A stretch of 32,065 nt of DNA from CAZCDM01 sp964497475 (GTDB lineage Bacteria; Planctomycetota; Phycisphaerae; SM23-33): assembly GCA_964497475.1 (NCBI GenBank), contig CAZCDM010000009.1:1-32065 (forward strand). Reading direction: 5' to 3'. This document shows positions 16,947 to 24,618 of this stretch, piece by piece. Within the stretch, counting starts at the first letter, position 1, and each line of letters starts with the position of its first letter. The notes under the pieces are model-generated. The model did not search any database. It was not told where the DNA came from and saw nothing but the letters and a program-made list of their open reading frames with translations. A program made the position numbers and the translations under genes.

Positions 16947-17501
16947 ATGCATGATATGACAGTAGCGAATCTCCAGAGTGCTTTCGGCGGCGAGTCGATG
17001 GCTCATATGCGATACCTGGCCTGGGCGGACCTGGCCGAGAAGGAAAACTTCCCGAACGTCGCCAGGCTGTTCCGCGCGATCAGCCGGGCCGAGCAAGCCC
17101 ACGCCCACGGGCACTTCAAAGTGATGAAAGGCGTCGTAGGCGATGCCTTGGTCGCCTCGGGCGGCGGGTTCGGCTACCAGAACACCTCGCAGGCACTGGA
17201 AGGCGCCCTCGGCGGCGAGGAGTTCGAGATCAACGAGATGTACCCGGCCTACCTGGCCGTGGCCGAGATGCAGGAAGAAAAGGCGGCCGTCCAGTCGATG
17301 ACCTTCGCCATCGAGGCCGAGAAGATTCACGCCACCATGTACCGCGCCGCCAAAAAGGCCGTCGATGGCGGCAAGGATTTCCAGATCGGCACGATTCAGA
17401 TCTGCTCGCAGTGCGGGCACACCCTGGAGGCCGACGAAGCCCCCGACAAGTGCCCCATCTGCGGCGTGATGAAGGAACGCTACGTCACCTTCGCCGCCTG
17501 A
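16947..17501 (+). CDS. rbr: Rubrerythrin
   Basis: Rubrerythrin is a cytosolic non-haem diiron peroxidase that protects anaerobes by reducing hydrogen peroxide. The 184-aa protein has the ferritin-like four-helix domain (about 1-140) with diiron ligands in FGGESMAHMRY (Glu16), AEQAHAH (Glu49, His52), EEFEINEMYP and IEAEKIH (Glu125, His128 region). A C-terminal rubredoxin domain carries Cys153/Cys156 (CSQC) and Cys169/Cys172 (CPIC). The ATG at 16947 is preceded by ATGAGGAC, a fair ribosome binding site. It is monocistronic, with its own promoter and a terminator. Confidence 0.96.
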   Translation: MHDMTVANLQSAFGGESMAHMRYLAWADLAEKENFPNVARLFRAISRAEQAHAHGHFKVMKGVVGDALVASGGGFGYQNTSQALEGALGGEEFEINEMYPAYLAVAEMQEEKAAVQSMTFAIEAEKIHATMYRAAKKAVDGGKDFQIGTIQICSQCGHTLEADEAPDKCPICGVMKERYVTFAA

Positions 17502-17520
17502 ACACCAACCACACCCACCC

Positions 17521-17548
17521 GGCGGGTCGCACTGGCCCGCCCTTTTTT
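17521..17548 (+). terminator. Rho-independent terminator of rubrerythrin
   Basis: Stem GGCGGG (17521-17526) pairs with CCCGCC (17536-17541), followed by six Ts (17543-17548). It starts 20 nt after the rubrerythrin stop. Confidence 0.8.
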
Positions 17549-17573
17549 GCGCCGCCACGCGGCAGAGTTCCCC

Positions 17574-18512
17574 ATGCACATCATCAACACGCTGGTTCCG
17601 GTGTTCTGCATCATCGCTATCGGCGCGGGCCTGCGCCGCATCGGCTTCATGTCGGCCGAGTTCCAGCGTGATCTCACGCAAGCAGCCTACTGGGTCGGTC
17701 TGCCGGCCCTGCTGCTGGTGAAGATCGCCGAAGCGCCGCAGCTCAGCGAGGCAGGCCCGGCGCTGATCATCCTGCTGGTCGGCGCGCTGGTCCTGACCGG
17801 GCTCGGTGCTGCTGTGTGCTGGCTGCTGAAACTGGACGGCTGGCGATGGGGCACGTTCATCCAGGCGAGTTTCCGGGGCAATACGGCGTTCATCGGCCTG
17901 CCGGTGGTGATCTATGCCTTCGCCGACTCGCCCGGGACCATCGCCGAGCGGGCCGAGTCCATCGCCGTGCTGACCCTCGGGCCGTTGATCATCCTCTACA
18001 ATATCCTCAGCGTGCTCGTGCTGCTGCTGAGCCGACACCGCGTGACACGTGCGGGACTGCTCAAAGTCGGCAAGGGGCTGATTACCAACCCCCTGCTGAT
18101 CGCCTGCGTAGCCGGCGGGCTGCTGGCGGAGTTCAAGGTGGACCTGCCCGAATCGCTCTCACGCACATGCCTCACGCTGGGGCAGTTCGCCCTGCCGGCG
18201 GCGCTGCTGAGCATCGGCGGGACGCTGGTGACGACCAAGCTGGGACACAACCTCACGCGGGCGTCGGTGGCGATGGTTCTCAAGACCGTGGCCGGGCCGG
18301 CACTGGCGTTGCTGGGGGCATGGCTGCTGGGGGCCGACGCCGAGCAGACGGCCGTGGCTGCGATCATGATGGGCGTGCCGACGGCGGTGGCGAGTTTCGT
18401 CCTGGCCGATCAGTTCGAAGGCGACGTGCCCCTGGCCGCCAGTACGGTCGTCATCAGCACCATCGCCTCGGCGGCTACGCTGGCCGGCGTGCTGGCGATC
18501 GTAGCGGGCTAG
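17574..18512 (+). CDS. AEC-family permease (auxin efflux carrier type)
   Basis: A 312-aa inner-membrane protein with about ten hydrophobic segments, starting MHIINTLVPVFCIIAIGAGL. It has the two-fold AEC pattern (GLPALLLVKIAEAP in the first half, GQFALPAALLSIGG in the second). AEC permeases move small organic anions such as malate or malonate; the substrate here is unknown. The ATG at 17574 is preferred over an upstream in-frame ATG that overlaps the terminator region. It is convergent with mlaD, and the two genes share the palindrome CTAG so that each stop codon lies inside it. Confidence 0.9.
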   Translation: MHIINTLVPVFCIIAIGAGLRRIGFMSAEFQRDLTQAAYWVGLPALLLVKIAEAPQLSEAGPALIILLVGALVLTGLGAAVCWLLKLDGWRWGTFIQASFRGNTAFIGLPVVIYAFADSPGTIAERAESIAVLTLGPLIILYNILSVLVLLLSRHRVTRAGLLKVGKGLITNPLLIACVAGGLLAEFKVDLPESLSRTCLTLGQFALPAALLSIGGTLVTTKLGHNLTRASVAMVLKTVAGPALALLGAWLLGADAEQTAVAAIMMGVPTAVASFVLADQFEGDVPLAASTVVISTIASAATLAGVLAIVAG

Positions 18513-19645
18513 CCGGGCATCTTCTGGGTTTCGGAGAGTTCCTTCCAGAGAGCTTCCTCAGCCTTTCGGAACTTCTTGAAACTCTCCATGAGCGTCTTGC
18601 GGATGGACTGGATTTCCTCCTGCGCTTCGGTGCCGTCATCGGTCTGACCGCGCAGGGCGGCGAGCTTGGTCACGGCCGTGTTCAACTGCGAGGCCGCTTC
18701 GTCAAACGCGCGGGCCGCGTCGTACAGATTGACCGACTGGACCTCTTTTTTGTCCGGCTGATAGAGCAGCCGCCAGGGGTTGCGGCGGATTTCGGTACTG
18801 GCAGCTTTGAGGTTGGCCGAGACGGCGAGCATGTTGCTCATGGTTTCGTCCAGGGCCGGGCTGTTGGCGACCATGAAGAGCTTGATCTTCTCGCTGGTGA
18901 CGTCGAGGTTGTTGGCCGTCTTGAGCACGGCCGTCGCGATGTCGCGTACCTTGACGATGATCTTGCCGAGGTCGTCCTGGACGTAGCGGTCGATCGTCGA
19001 ACTCATCTCCGAAAGATTGTGCATGGTGGTCTTGAGGTTGGCTGCGATGGAATCGTCGGCCTTGGGGTTCATCTCGGGCTTGAGATAACCCGCGATGTCG
19101 GCGATGTCGGTCGCGGCCTTATTGAGCTGGCTGACCGTGCCCTTGAGCTGGCTGATCATCGACTTGGGATTGCTCTCGTCGAGTTCCTTCTCGACGGTGG
19201 CCGAAGCTTTGTTCAGCGCCGCGGCCATGCCGCCGGAGAGCTTAACCGGATTGGCCTCGTCGGCCAGGGGCTTATCGGCCGAGCCGAAGGTTTTGACCGC
19301 CAGCATCGCACCGCCGAGCATGCTCGATGAGGCGATGGTCACTTCGGCGTCGCTGTGGATCTGGATGCCCGGGCGCGTGAGGTTCACGACGTAGTAGGTG
19401 CGTTTCATGTCCTGATCGAGGAAGACGCGCTCGACCTCGCCGATGGGTACGTCGTTGATGACGACCTTGTAGTCGGCGGCGATGCCTTGCGGGCCGGCGG
19501 TCGCCTCGGCGTAGAACCAGGCCTGGCCCTGGCTGGAGGTGAAGAACTTCGAGGCGCCCAGCCAGACGACAATCGCCAGGAGAATCGCCAGCGTCGCCAG
19601 CACGAACAGGCCGGCCTTGAGTTCAGAGGGTCCTTTTTTTGGCAT
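18509..19645 (-). CDS. mlaD: MCE-family lipid-binding protein MlaD, long form
   Basis: A 378-aa protein with one N-terminal membrane anchor (about 11-31) and an MCE domain (about 40-117, with VVINDVPIGEVERVFLD). A long helical tail (about 150-375) is rich in Leu, Ala, Lys and Thr repeats that look like coiled coil. E. coli MlaD is about 183 aa, so the tail is an addition more like the periplasmic needle of other MCE proteins. It should form a ring on the MlaEF transporter and carry phospholipid across the periplasm. An ATG with a GGAGAG site lies 25 nt after mlaF. It is the last gene of the operon. Confidence 0.9.
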   Translation of the reverse strand: MPKKGPSELKAGLFVLATLAILLAIVVWLGASKFFTSSQGQAWFYAEATAGPQGIAADYKVVINDVPIGEVERVFLDQDMKRTYYVVNLTRPGIQIHSDAEVTIASSSMLGGAMLAVKTFGSADKPLADEANPVKLSGGMAAALNKASATVEKELDESNPKSMISQLKGTVSQLNKAATDIADIAGYLKPEMNPKADDSIAANLKTTMHNLSEMSSTIDRYVQDDLGKIIVKVRDIATAVLKTANNLDVTSEKIKLFMVANSPALDETMSNMLAVSANLKAASTEIRRNPWRLLYQPDKKEVQSVNLYDAARAFDEAASQLNTAVTKLAALRGQTDDGTEAQEEIQSIRKTLMESFKKFRKAEEALWKELSETQKMPG

Positions 19646-19670
19646 GATGCTCTCCGTATGCGTCGGCCGG

Positions 19671-20528
19671 TCAGATCGGCCCGGCCGCGTTGAGGATATC
19701 TTCTTCGTAATCGCTTTCCTGCCGGCGTTGGGTAATCGGCCCCTGCGAGTCGCCCCGCAGGAACTGCCGGATGGTATCTTTCGTCGTCTGGCCGGTCGGC
19801 TCGCCGTCGCGGATGGCCTCGAACTCCTGCCGCGTGCCGGTCATCAGCACGCGCCCCTTATCGAGCATCACCATGCGGTCGGCGATGCGGAAGGCCGAGT
19901 CCATCTCGTGGGTGACGACCACGCTGGCGACGTCGAGCTTCTTGGCCAGGTCGATCATGAGGTAGTCGATCTCGGCGCTGGTGACCGGGTCGAGACCGGC
20001 CGAGGGCTCGTCGTAAAAAAGCACCTCGGGGTCCAGGGCGATCGCCCGGGCCAGGCCGGCCCGCTTTTTCATGCCGCCGGAAATCTCAGCGGGCATGAGG
20101 CTTTCGGCGGCCCGCAGGCCGACGAGTTCCAGCTTGATCTTGACCATGATCTCGATGGTCGAATCGTCCAGGTCGGTATGCTCCTGCAGCGGCAGGGCGA
20201 CGTTCTCGCCGACGGTCATCGAGTTGAACAGCGCCCCGGACTGAAACAGAATGCCGAAGCGTTTTTTCAGCTCGTCGAGCTGCTCGTCTTCCATGGCTGC
20301 GATGTTCTGGCCGAACAGTTCCACCGTGCCGCTGTCGGGCTGGAACGAGCCGATCATGTGACGCAGCAGCGTACTCTTGCCGCACCCGCTGCCGCCCATG
20401 ATGACCAGCATCTCACCGGGATACACCTCCAGATCGCCCCCGTTGAGCACGACGTGATCGCCGAAGCTCTTGACGAGCTGGTTGACCCGGATGACCGGGG
20501 CGGCCGAGTTGTCGCTGGTGTCGTTCAT
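19671..20528 (-). CDS. mlaF: Phospholipid ABC transporter ATPase MlaF
   Basis: The 285-aa ATP-binding subunit has Walker A GGSGCGKS (45-52), a Q-loop in FGILFQSGALFNSMTV, the signature EISGGMKKRAGLARAIALDP, Walker B VLFYDEPSAGLDP and the switch His in VVTHEMDSA. The FQSGALFNSMTV stretch and ISGGMKKR are typical of the Mla/Ttg2A branch. It powers lipid movement by MlaE at the inner membrane. It starts 11 nt after the mlaE stop without an obvious Shine-Dalgarno, so coupling is likely. Confidence 0.95.
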   Translation of the reverse strand: MNDTSDNSAAPVIRVNQLVKSFGDHVVLNGGDLEVYPGEMLVIMGGSGCGKSTLLRHMIGSFQPDSGTVELFGQNIAAMEDEQLDELKKRFGILFQSGALFNSMTVGENVALPLQEHTDLDDSTIEIMVKIKLELVGLRAAESLMPAEISGGMKKRAGLARAIALDPEVLFYDEPSAGLDPVTSAEIDYLMIDLAKKLDVASVVVTHEMDSAFRIADRMVMLDKGRVLMTGTRQEFEAIRDGEPTGQTTKDTIRQFLRGDSQGPITQRRQESDYEEDILNAAGPI

Positions 20529-20539
20529 GGTGGCTGGGG

Positions 20540-21355
20540 TTAGAGGTTAAAGACGTAGAAGATGACGGTGCAGACGCTGGCGGCCAGGACGATGGCAACG
20601 ATGGAAAAGACCACGGTGTTGGTGGTGGCCCGGCCCACGCCGGAGGCCCCGCCGCGAACGCGAAGCCCCTCGAAGCAGGCGATGAGCCCGATGAGCACGC
20701 CGAAGACGCCCGCCTGGATGAGGCCGGTCAGGAAGTCGCTGTAGTTCATCGCGTCGCGCATGCGGTCCCAGTAGCCGTTATACACGTCCGGGCCGAGCAC
20801 GGTCAGGCTGATGAACCACCCGCCCAGGGCGATCATCAGGTCGGCAAAGCCGGTCAGCAGGACCATCGCGATAAAAGTCGCGCCAACGCGCGGCACGATG
20901 AGGAAGCGAACGGGCGGCAGGGCCATGGCTTCCATGGCTTCGATTTCTTCGGAGACCACCATCGTGCCGAGTTCGGCGGCAATGGACGCGCCAGCAAAGC
21001 CGCTGAGCACCACCGCCGTGAAGATCGGCCCGAGCATGCGGAAGCCGCCCACGCCGATGATCGAGGAGATCTGCGCCTCCTGGCCGTACTGGCTGAGTGT
21101 TGGCGAGAGCTGCAGCGAGAGGATCACGCCGATAAAGCCCTGCACCATGGCCACGATGCCGATGCTGCGGATGCCCACGCGCACGAGCTGCACGGCCAAC
21201 TCGCCCCAGCCGAAGCGGACCTTCGGCGTGAACAGTCCCAGGCCGGTCCAGCGGAGCGTCTCGCCCAGCAGCAGGCTCATGCCGCCGGTGTACCGCGCCA
21301 GCGCCAAGCCGTGGGCGCCCAGGGTCGCGACGGGATTTCGCTTCGGCTCGCTCAC
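20540..21355 (-). CDS. mlaE: Phospholipid ABC transporter permease MlaE
   Basis: A 271-aa MlaE/Ttg2B-type permease with an N-terminal amphipathic helix and about five membrane segments. Family motifs include GFIGVILSLQLSPTL, GFAGASIAAELGTMVVSEEIEAMEAMALPP and the C-terminal GLRVRGGASGVGRATTNTVV. It forms the inner-membrane dimer of the lipid transporter. The start is GTG at 21355, and GTGA overlaps the STAS stop by 4 nt, which ties its translation to the STAS gene. Confidence 0.95.
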   Translation of the reverse strand: MSEPKRNPVATLGAHGLALARYTGGMSLLLGETLRWTGLGLFTPKVRFGWGELAVQLVRVGIRSIGIVAMVQGFIGVILSLQLSPTLSQYGQEAQISSIIGVGGFRMLGPIFTAVVLSGFAGASIAAELGTMVVSEEIEAMEAMALPPVRFLIVPRVGATFIAMVLLTGFADLMIALGGWFISLTVLGPDVYNGYWDRMRDAMNYSDFLTGLIQAGVFGVLIGLIACFEGLRVRGGASGVGRATTNTVVFSIVAIVLAASVCTVIFYVFNL

Positions 21356-21693
21356 TTACCCAGGGCCTCCTCTTCGCTGTCGAACATGGCAAAGACACTG
21401 TCCAGCCGGGTGATTTCGAAAATACTGCGGACCTTCGTGCTGGGGGCAACAATTTTGACCTCGACCTTCAGGCTGCGGGAGCGGCTCAGCAGCTTGACCA
21501 GCGAGGCCACGCCCGAGGAGTCCATGTAGGGCACGTCGGCGAGGTTGATGAGAATCTCGGTGGGCTTCTTGTTCAGTACGTCCAGCAAGCCCTGCTGGAG
21601 TGCGGTGGACTGGTGAAGATCGACATCGCCGGTAACATCGACGATGGCGGCCTGGCCGGACCAGCGGACGTTTTGGATGGGGGATTCGCTCAT
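21352..21693 (-). CDS. STAS-domain protein (anti-sigma-factor-antagonist type)
   Basis: The 113-aa protein is one STAS domain with the RsbV/SpoIIAA pattern: AAIVDVTGDVDLHQS near 15-29 and YMDSSGVASLVKLL near 57-70. The DSSG serine (Ser59/Ser60) is the site phosphorylated in partner-switching antagonists. It lies between an RsbW-type kinase gene and mlaE, overlapping both by 4 nt. Two readings are possible. It may be a partner-switch antagonist of the kinase, or it may be the counterpart of MlaB, the STAS subunit that binds MlaF in E. coli. It could be both. The longer open frame upstream overlaps the kinase and is not used. Confidence 0.88.
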   Translation of the reverse strand: MSESPIQNVRWSGQAAIVDVTGDVDLHQSTALQQGLLDVLNKKPTEILINLADVPYMDSSGVASLVKLLSRSRSLKVEVKIVAPSTKVRSIFEITRLDSVFAMFDSEEEALGK

Positions 21694-22139
21694 GAGGCGT
21701 CCTCGCTTTCGGTGGGCCCGGGCAGGGCCTTGTGCATATGCAGTGTCGTGCCCCGGCCGTTGTCGGCGGGGAGATATTCTACCCGATCCATGCACTCATG
21801 GATAATGTGAACCCCCAGGCCGCCGGGGCGGATGTCGTCGAGGTCGCGGCTGCGGATGGTGGCCGGGTCGCAGGTTCGCCCGAAGTCTCGCACGGAGATG
21901 GCCAGGTGCCCGTCGTGTGCGGCCAGCGTGATGTGAATGGGCTGGTCGGTCTGGCCCTGGTAGGCGTGGCGGATGACGTTGGTGAGTGCTTCGTCAAGGG
22001 CGAGCAGGATCTGCCCGGCGATTTCCTCATCGTAGCCCAGGGCCAATGCGAAGGGCTCGACCTGCTGGCGGACGCTTTTCAGCGCGGCCGGGTCGGAGTC
22101 GATCTGCAACTCGAGCGGATTGGCCGAGGCTGGGGTCAT
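21690..22139 (-). CDS. RsbW/SpoIIAB-type serine kinase (HATPase_c_2)
   Basis: The 149-aa protein has the GHKL ATP-binding motifs of anti-sigma kinases: N-box LALDEALTNVIRHAY with Glu50 and Asn54, G1 VRDFG (83-87) and G2 RPGGLGV (104-110). Such proteins bind a partner (sigma factor or other) and phosphorylate a STAS antagonist. No sigma factor gene is adjacent, so the regulated partner may lie elsewhere or be the transporter itself. The ATG at 22139 overlaps the upstream lipoprotein stop as ATGA. An upstream extension exists but enters the lipoprotein gene. Confidence 0.9.
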   Translation of the reverse strand: MTPASANPLELQIDSDPAALKSVRQQVEPFALALGYDEEIAGQILLALDEALTNVIRHAYQGQTDQPIHITLAAHDGHLAISVRDFGRTCDPATIRSRDLDDIRPGGLGVHIIHECMDRVEYLPADNGRGTTLHMHKALPGPTESEDAS

Positions 22140-22585
22140 GCGGGCTGGCTCGTAGCGGTGGCCGGCTGGGATGCCGCCGGCTGCGTGGCGGCGGTCGCGG
22201 GCTGAAACTCGGGCGAGAGTTTCAGGAAGTTGCCATGTCGCCCGGGATGCGTTTGGTTGTACCACTCTCGCCATCGCTGGATAGCCTTCCAGCGCTCGGT
22301 GTCGGTATCCCAGGGCTTGTAGCCGAAGTCCTCACCGGTGATTTTGATCAGCGCGAGATTGGCCAACATGCGAACTTCCGAAGCCTGATCGCTGAGGCGG
22401 TCGATCAGCAGCGGAACGGTCTTTTCGTTGCGGGTATTACCCGCTTCGAGAACGGCATTGCCGCGGACGACGGGGTCTTCGCTCTGGAGGCCCTGGTAGA
22501 CGTTCTTCGGCTCGGGCGCCGAGGCGACACACCCAGCCAGGAATGCTGCGGCGAGCAAGGGCAGTGTGTTGCGAAAGTCAATCAC
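22136..22585 (-). CDS. Small lipoprotein with HEAT-like repeat
   Basis: A 149-aa protein with a signal peptide and a perfect lipobox LAGC (Cys19), so membrane-anchored outside the cytoplasm. Residues about 30-85 form PBS-lyase-type HEAT repeats (EDPVVRGNAVLEAGN, ASEVRMLANLALIKITG). The C terminus is low complexity, Ala/Thr/Gln/Pro (about 130-149). The start is GTG at 22585 with an AAGGA site. It is the first gene of the operon leading to RsbW, STAS and MlaEFD. Its role is unknown; it could be a periplasmic partner or sensor for the transporter (inference). Confidence 0.85.
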   Translation of the reverse strand: MIDFRNTLPLLAAAFLAGCVASAPEPKNVYQGLQSEDPVVRGNAVLEAGNTRNEKTVPLLIDRLSDQASEVRMLANLALIKITGEDFGYKPWDTDTERWKAIQRWREWYNQTHPGRHGNFLKLSPEFQPATAATQPAASQPATATSQPA

Positions 22586-22612
22586 GGGTAGTCCTTTTCA
22601 GCCAGCAAGGGA

Positions 22613-22641
22613 AGTATACCGCCGGTAAGCCCGCGTGCAAA
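22613..22641 (-). promoter_or_regulatory. Candidate promoter of the HEAT-lipoprotein/mla operon
   Basis: On the minus strand TTTGCA (22641-22636), a 17-nt spacer and TATACT (22618-22613), in the 68-bp gap after cysNC. It suggests the operon is transcribed separately from the sulfate genes. Confidence 0.55.
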
Positions 22642-22653
22642 CCCTTTGGCCAA

Positions 22654-24567
22654 TTAGTCGATCACGCCGCGGCCGGCAAGCAGCTGCACGAGTCGGTCGC
22701 GGCATGCGTCGGCATCGAGTTCGTGCGTCGGCAGGATCAGGTCCGGCTCGGCCGGCGGTTCGTACGGCGCGGTCACGCCGGGGAAGAATTCGACCTGGCC
22801 GGCGTCGGCCTGGGCGTAGAGATCGGCGGCGCGCTGGCGGCAGGTGTCCACCGGGGCCGAGAGGTACACCTCGATGAATCGCTCGGGGCCGATGACGTCG
22901 CGGGCGATCTGGCGGTCGGCGGCCTGGGGGCTCAGCAGGGCGCAAATGACGATCTGCCCGGCGTCGTTGAGCATGCGGGCCAGCTCGGCGGCGCGGCGGA
23001 TGTTCTCGCTGCGGTCGGTGGCCTCGAAGCCGAGGTCCTTGTTCAGGCCCAGGCGGAGGTTCTCGCCGTCGAGGACGATGACCTGACAGCCCTTCTCGAA
23101 GAGGCTTCGTTCGAGGCTGTAGGCGGTGGTGGTCTTGCCCGCCCCAACCAGGCCGGTCAGCCAGAGCGTGGCGGGCTGATGGCCCAGCTTCTCGCTGCGC
23201 TGCTCGGTGGAAATCGGATCGTCGTGCGAGGTGACGTGGGTGCTGCGCGGCTGAGTGATACGGTCCTGCGGCTCGGTGTACAGATCGTTCGGCGTGCGTT
23301 CGAGGATCATCCCGGCCCCGACGGTATTGTTCGTGATGCGGTCGATGACGACGAACGAGCCGATCTGGCGGTTGCGGGCGTAGGCGTCGTAGGCCAGCGG
23401 TGCCGCCAGGGCCATCTGCACCCGGCCGATCTCGTTGAGCGAGAGCGTCTCGGCATCCTGGCGGTGGAGGGTGTTGACGTCCATGCGATACCGCAGGGCT
23501 GAGACCTGCCCGCCGACGACACGGGCGGCATGCTTGATGTAGTACCGCTGGTCGAGCTTCATGGGTTGCTCGGCCATCCAGACGAGCATCGCCTCGAAGG
23601 CATTGCCCACGTGGGGCATGTTCTTGGGATGGACGATCATATCGCCGCGGCTGACGTCGGTCTCCTTCTCCAGCGTAACCGTCGCAGCCAGCGGGGGGAA
23701 GACCTCGTCGCACGGGCCGTTGTGATCGTAGACCTGCTTGATGCGGTTGGTCGTCCCGGCCGGGAGGATGAGCACCTCGGCCCCGGGTCGCAGCACGCCG
23801 CCGGCCATGGTGCCCATGTAGCCGCGGAAGGTCCGGTCCGGGCGGCTGACGTACTGGACGGGCAGGCGGACGTCGATGAAGTTGCGATCCGAGGAGACCT
23901 GCACCGTTTCGAGGAAGTTCATCAGCGTCGTACCCTGGTACCAGTCCATGTTCCCGCTGCGGGCGACAACGTTATCGCCCTTGAGCGCACTGACGGGGAT
24001 GAAGGTCACGTCGGGAATGTCCAGCCGGGCCAGGAACTCGCTGAAGTCCCGCTCAATGGCGTGGAAGGCGGCCGCTTCGTAGCCGACGAGGTCCATCTTG
24101 TTCACGCAGACCACCAGGTGCTGAATGCCCAGCAGCGAGGCGATGAAGGCGTGGCGGCGGCTCTGGGTGAGCACACCGTTTTCGGCGTCGATGAGAATGA
24201 CCATGAGGCTGGCCGTCGATGCGCCGGTGACGGTGTTGCGGGTGTATTGTTCGTGGCCGGGCGTGTCGGCGATGATGAACTTGCGCCGCGGCGTGGCGAA
24301 GTAGCGATAGGCCACGTCGATGGTAATGCCCTGCTCGCGCTCGGCGACCAGGCCATCGGTCACCAGCGAGAGGTCCAGCTCGCCGCCTGCCGAGCCGGCC
24401 CGGCTGGAGTGACGCTCGATGCTGGCCAGCTGATCCTCGAAGATGCCCTTGGACTCGAACAGCAGCCGACCGATCAGCGTGCTCTTGCCGTCGTCCACAC
24501 TGCCGGCCGTGACGAACCGCAGCAGGTCCTTCTGTTCATTTTCCTGGAGTAGTTGAACAACATCCAT
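22654..24567 (-). CDS. cysNC: Bifunctional sulfate adenylyltransferase large subunit/APS kinase-like fusion (CysN/C)
   Basis: The 637-aa fusion makes APS with CysD and can phosphorylate it to PAPS. The GTPase part (1 to about 440) has GSVDDGKST (22-30), DTPGHEQYTRN (101-111) and NKMD (156-159). The APS-kinase-like part (about 463-637) has an intact P-loop GLVGAGKTT (472-480). It differs from classical CysC in two places: DGEN (500-503) instead of DGDN, and SPQAADR (546-552) instead of the SPYRxDR loop. A classical CysC is encoded two genes upstream. Such variant kinase domains are seen in other CysN/C fusions, so activity is possible but should not be assumed. It follows cysD by 51 nt. Confidence 0.94.
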   Translation of the reverse strand: MDVVQLLQENEQKDLLRFVTAGSVDDGKSTLIGRLLFESKGIFEDQLASIERHSSRAGSAGGELDLSLVTDGLVAEREQGITIDVAYRYFATPRRKFIIADTPGHEQYTRNTVTGASTASLMVILIDAENGVLTQSRRHAFIASLLGIQHLVVCVNKMDLVGYEAAAFHAIERDFSEFLARLDIPDVTFIPVSALKGDNVVARSGNMDWYQGTTLMNFLETVQVSSDRNFIDVRLPVQYVSRPDRTFRGYMGTMAGGVLRPGAEVLILPAGTTNRIKQVYDHNGPCDEVFPPLAATVTLEKETDVSRGDMIVHPKNMPHVGNAFEAMLVWMAEQPMKLDQRYYIKHAARVVGGQVSALRYRMDVNTLHRQDAETLSLNEIGRVQMALAAPLAYDAYARNRQIGSFVVIDRITNNTVGAGMILERTPNDLYTEPQDRITQPRSTHVTSHDDPISTEQRSEKLGHQPATLWLTGLVGAGKTTTAYSLERSLFEKGCQVIVLDGENLRLGLNKDLGFEATDRSENIRRAAELARMLNDAGQIVICALLSPQAADRQIARDVIGPERFIEVYLSAPVDTCRQRAADLYAQADAGQVEFFPGVTAPYEPPAEPDLILPTHELDADACRDRLVQLLAGRGVID

Positions 24568-24618
24568 GGGCGTAGTCCGTATTCGGGTTGGCTCGCAGCA
24601 GAGCGACGGGCCGACGTT

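Noticed and set aside
22598..23713. 371-aa minus-strand frame
   Set aside because: It overlaps the cysNC kinase domain in another frame and has shadow composition.
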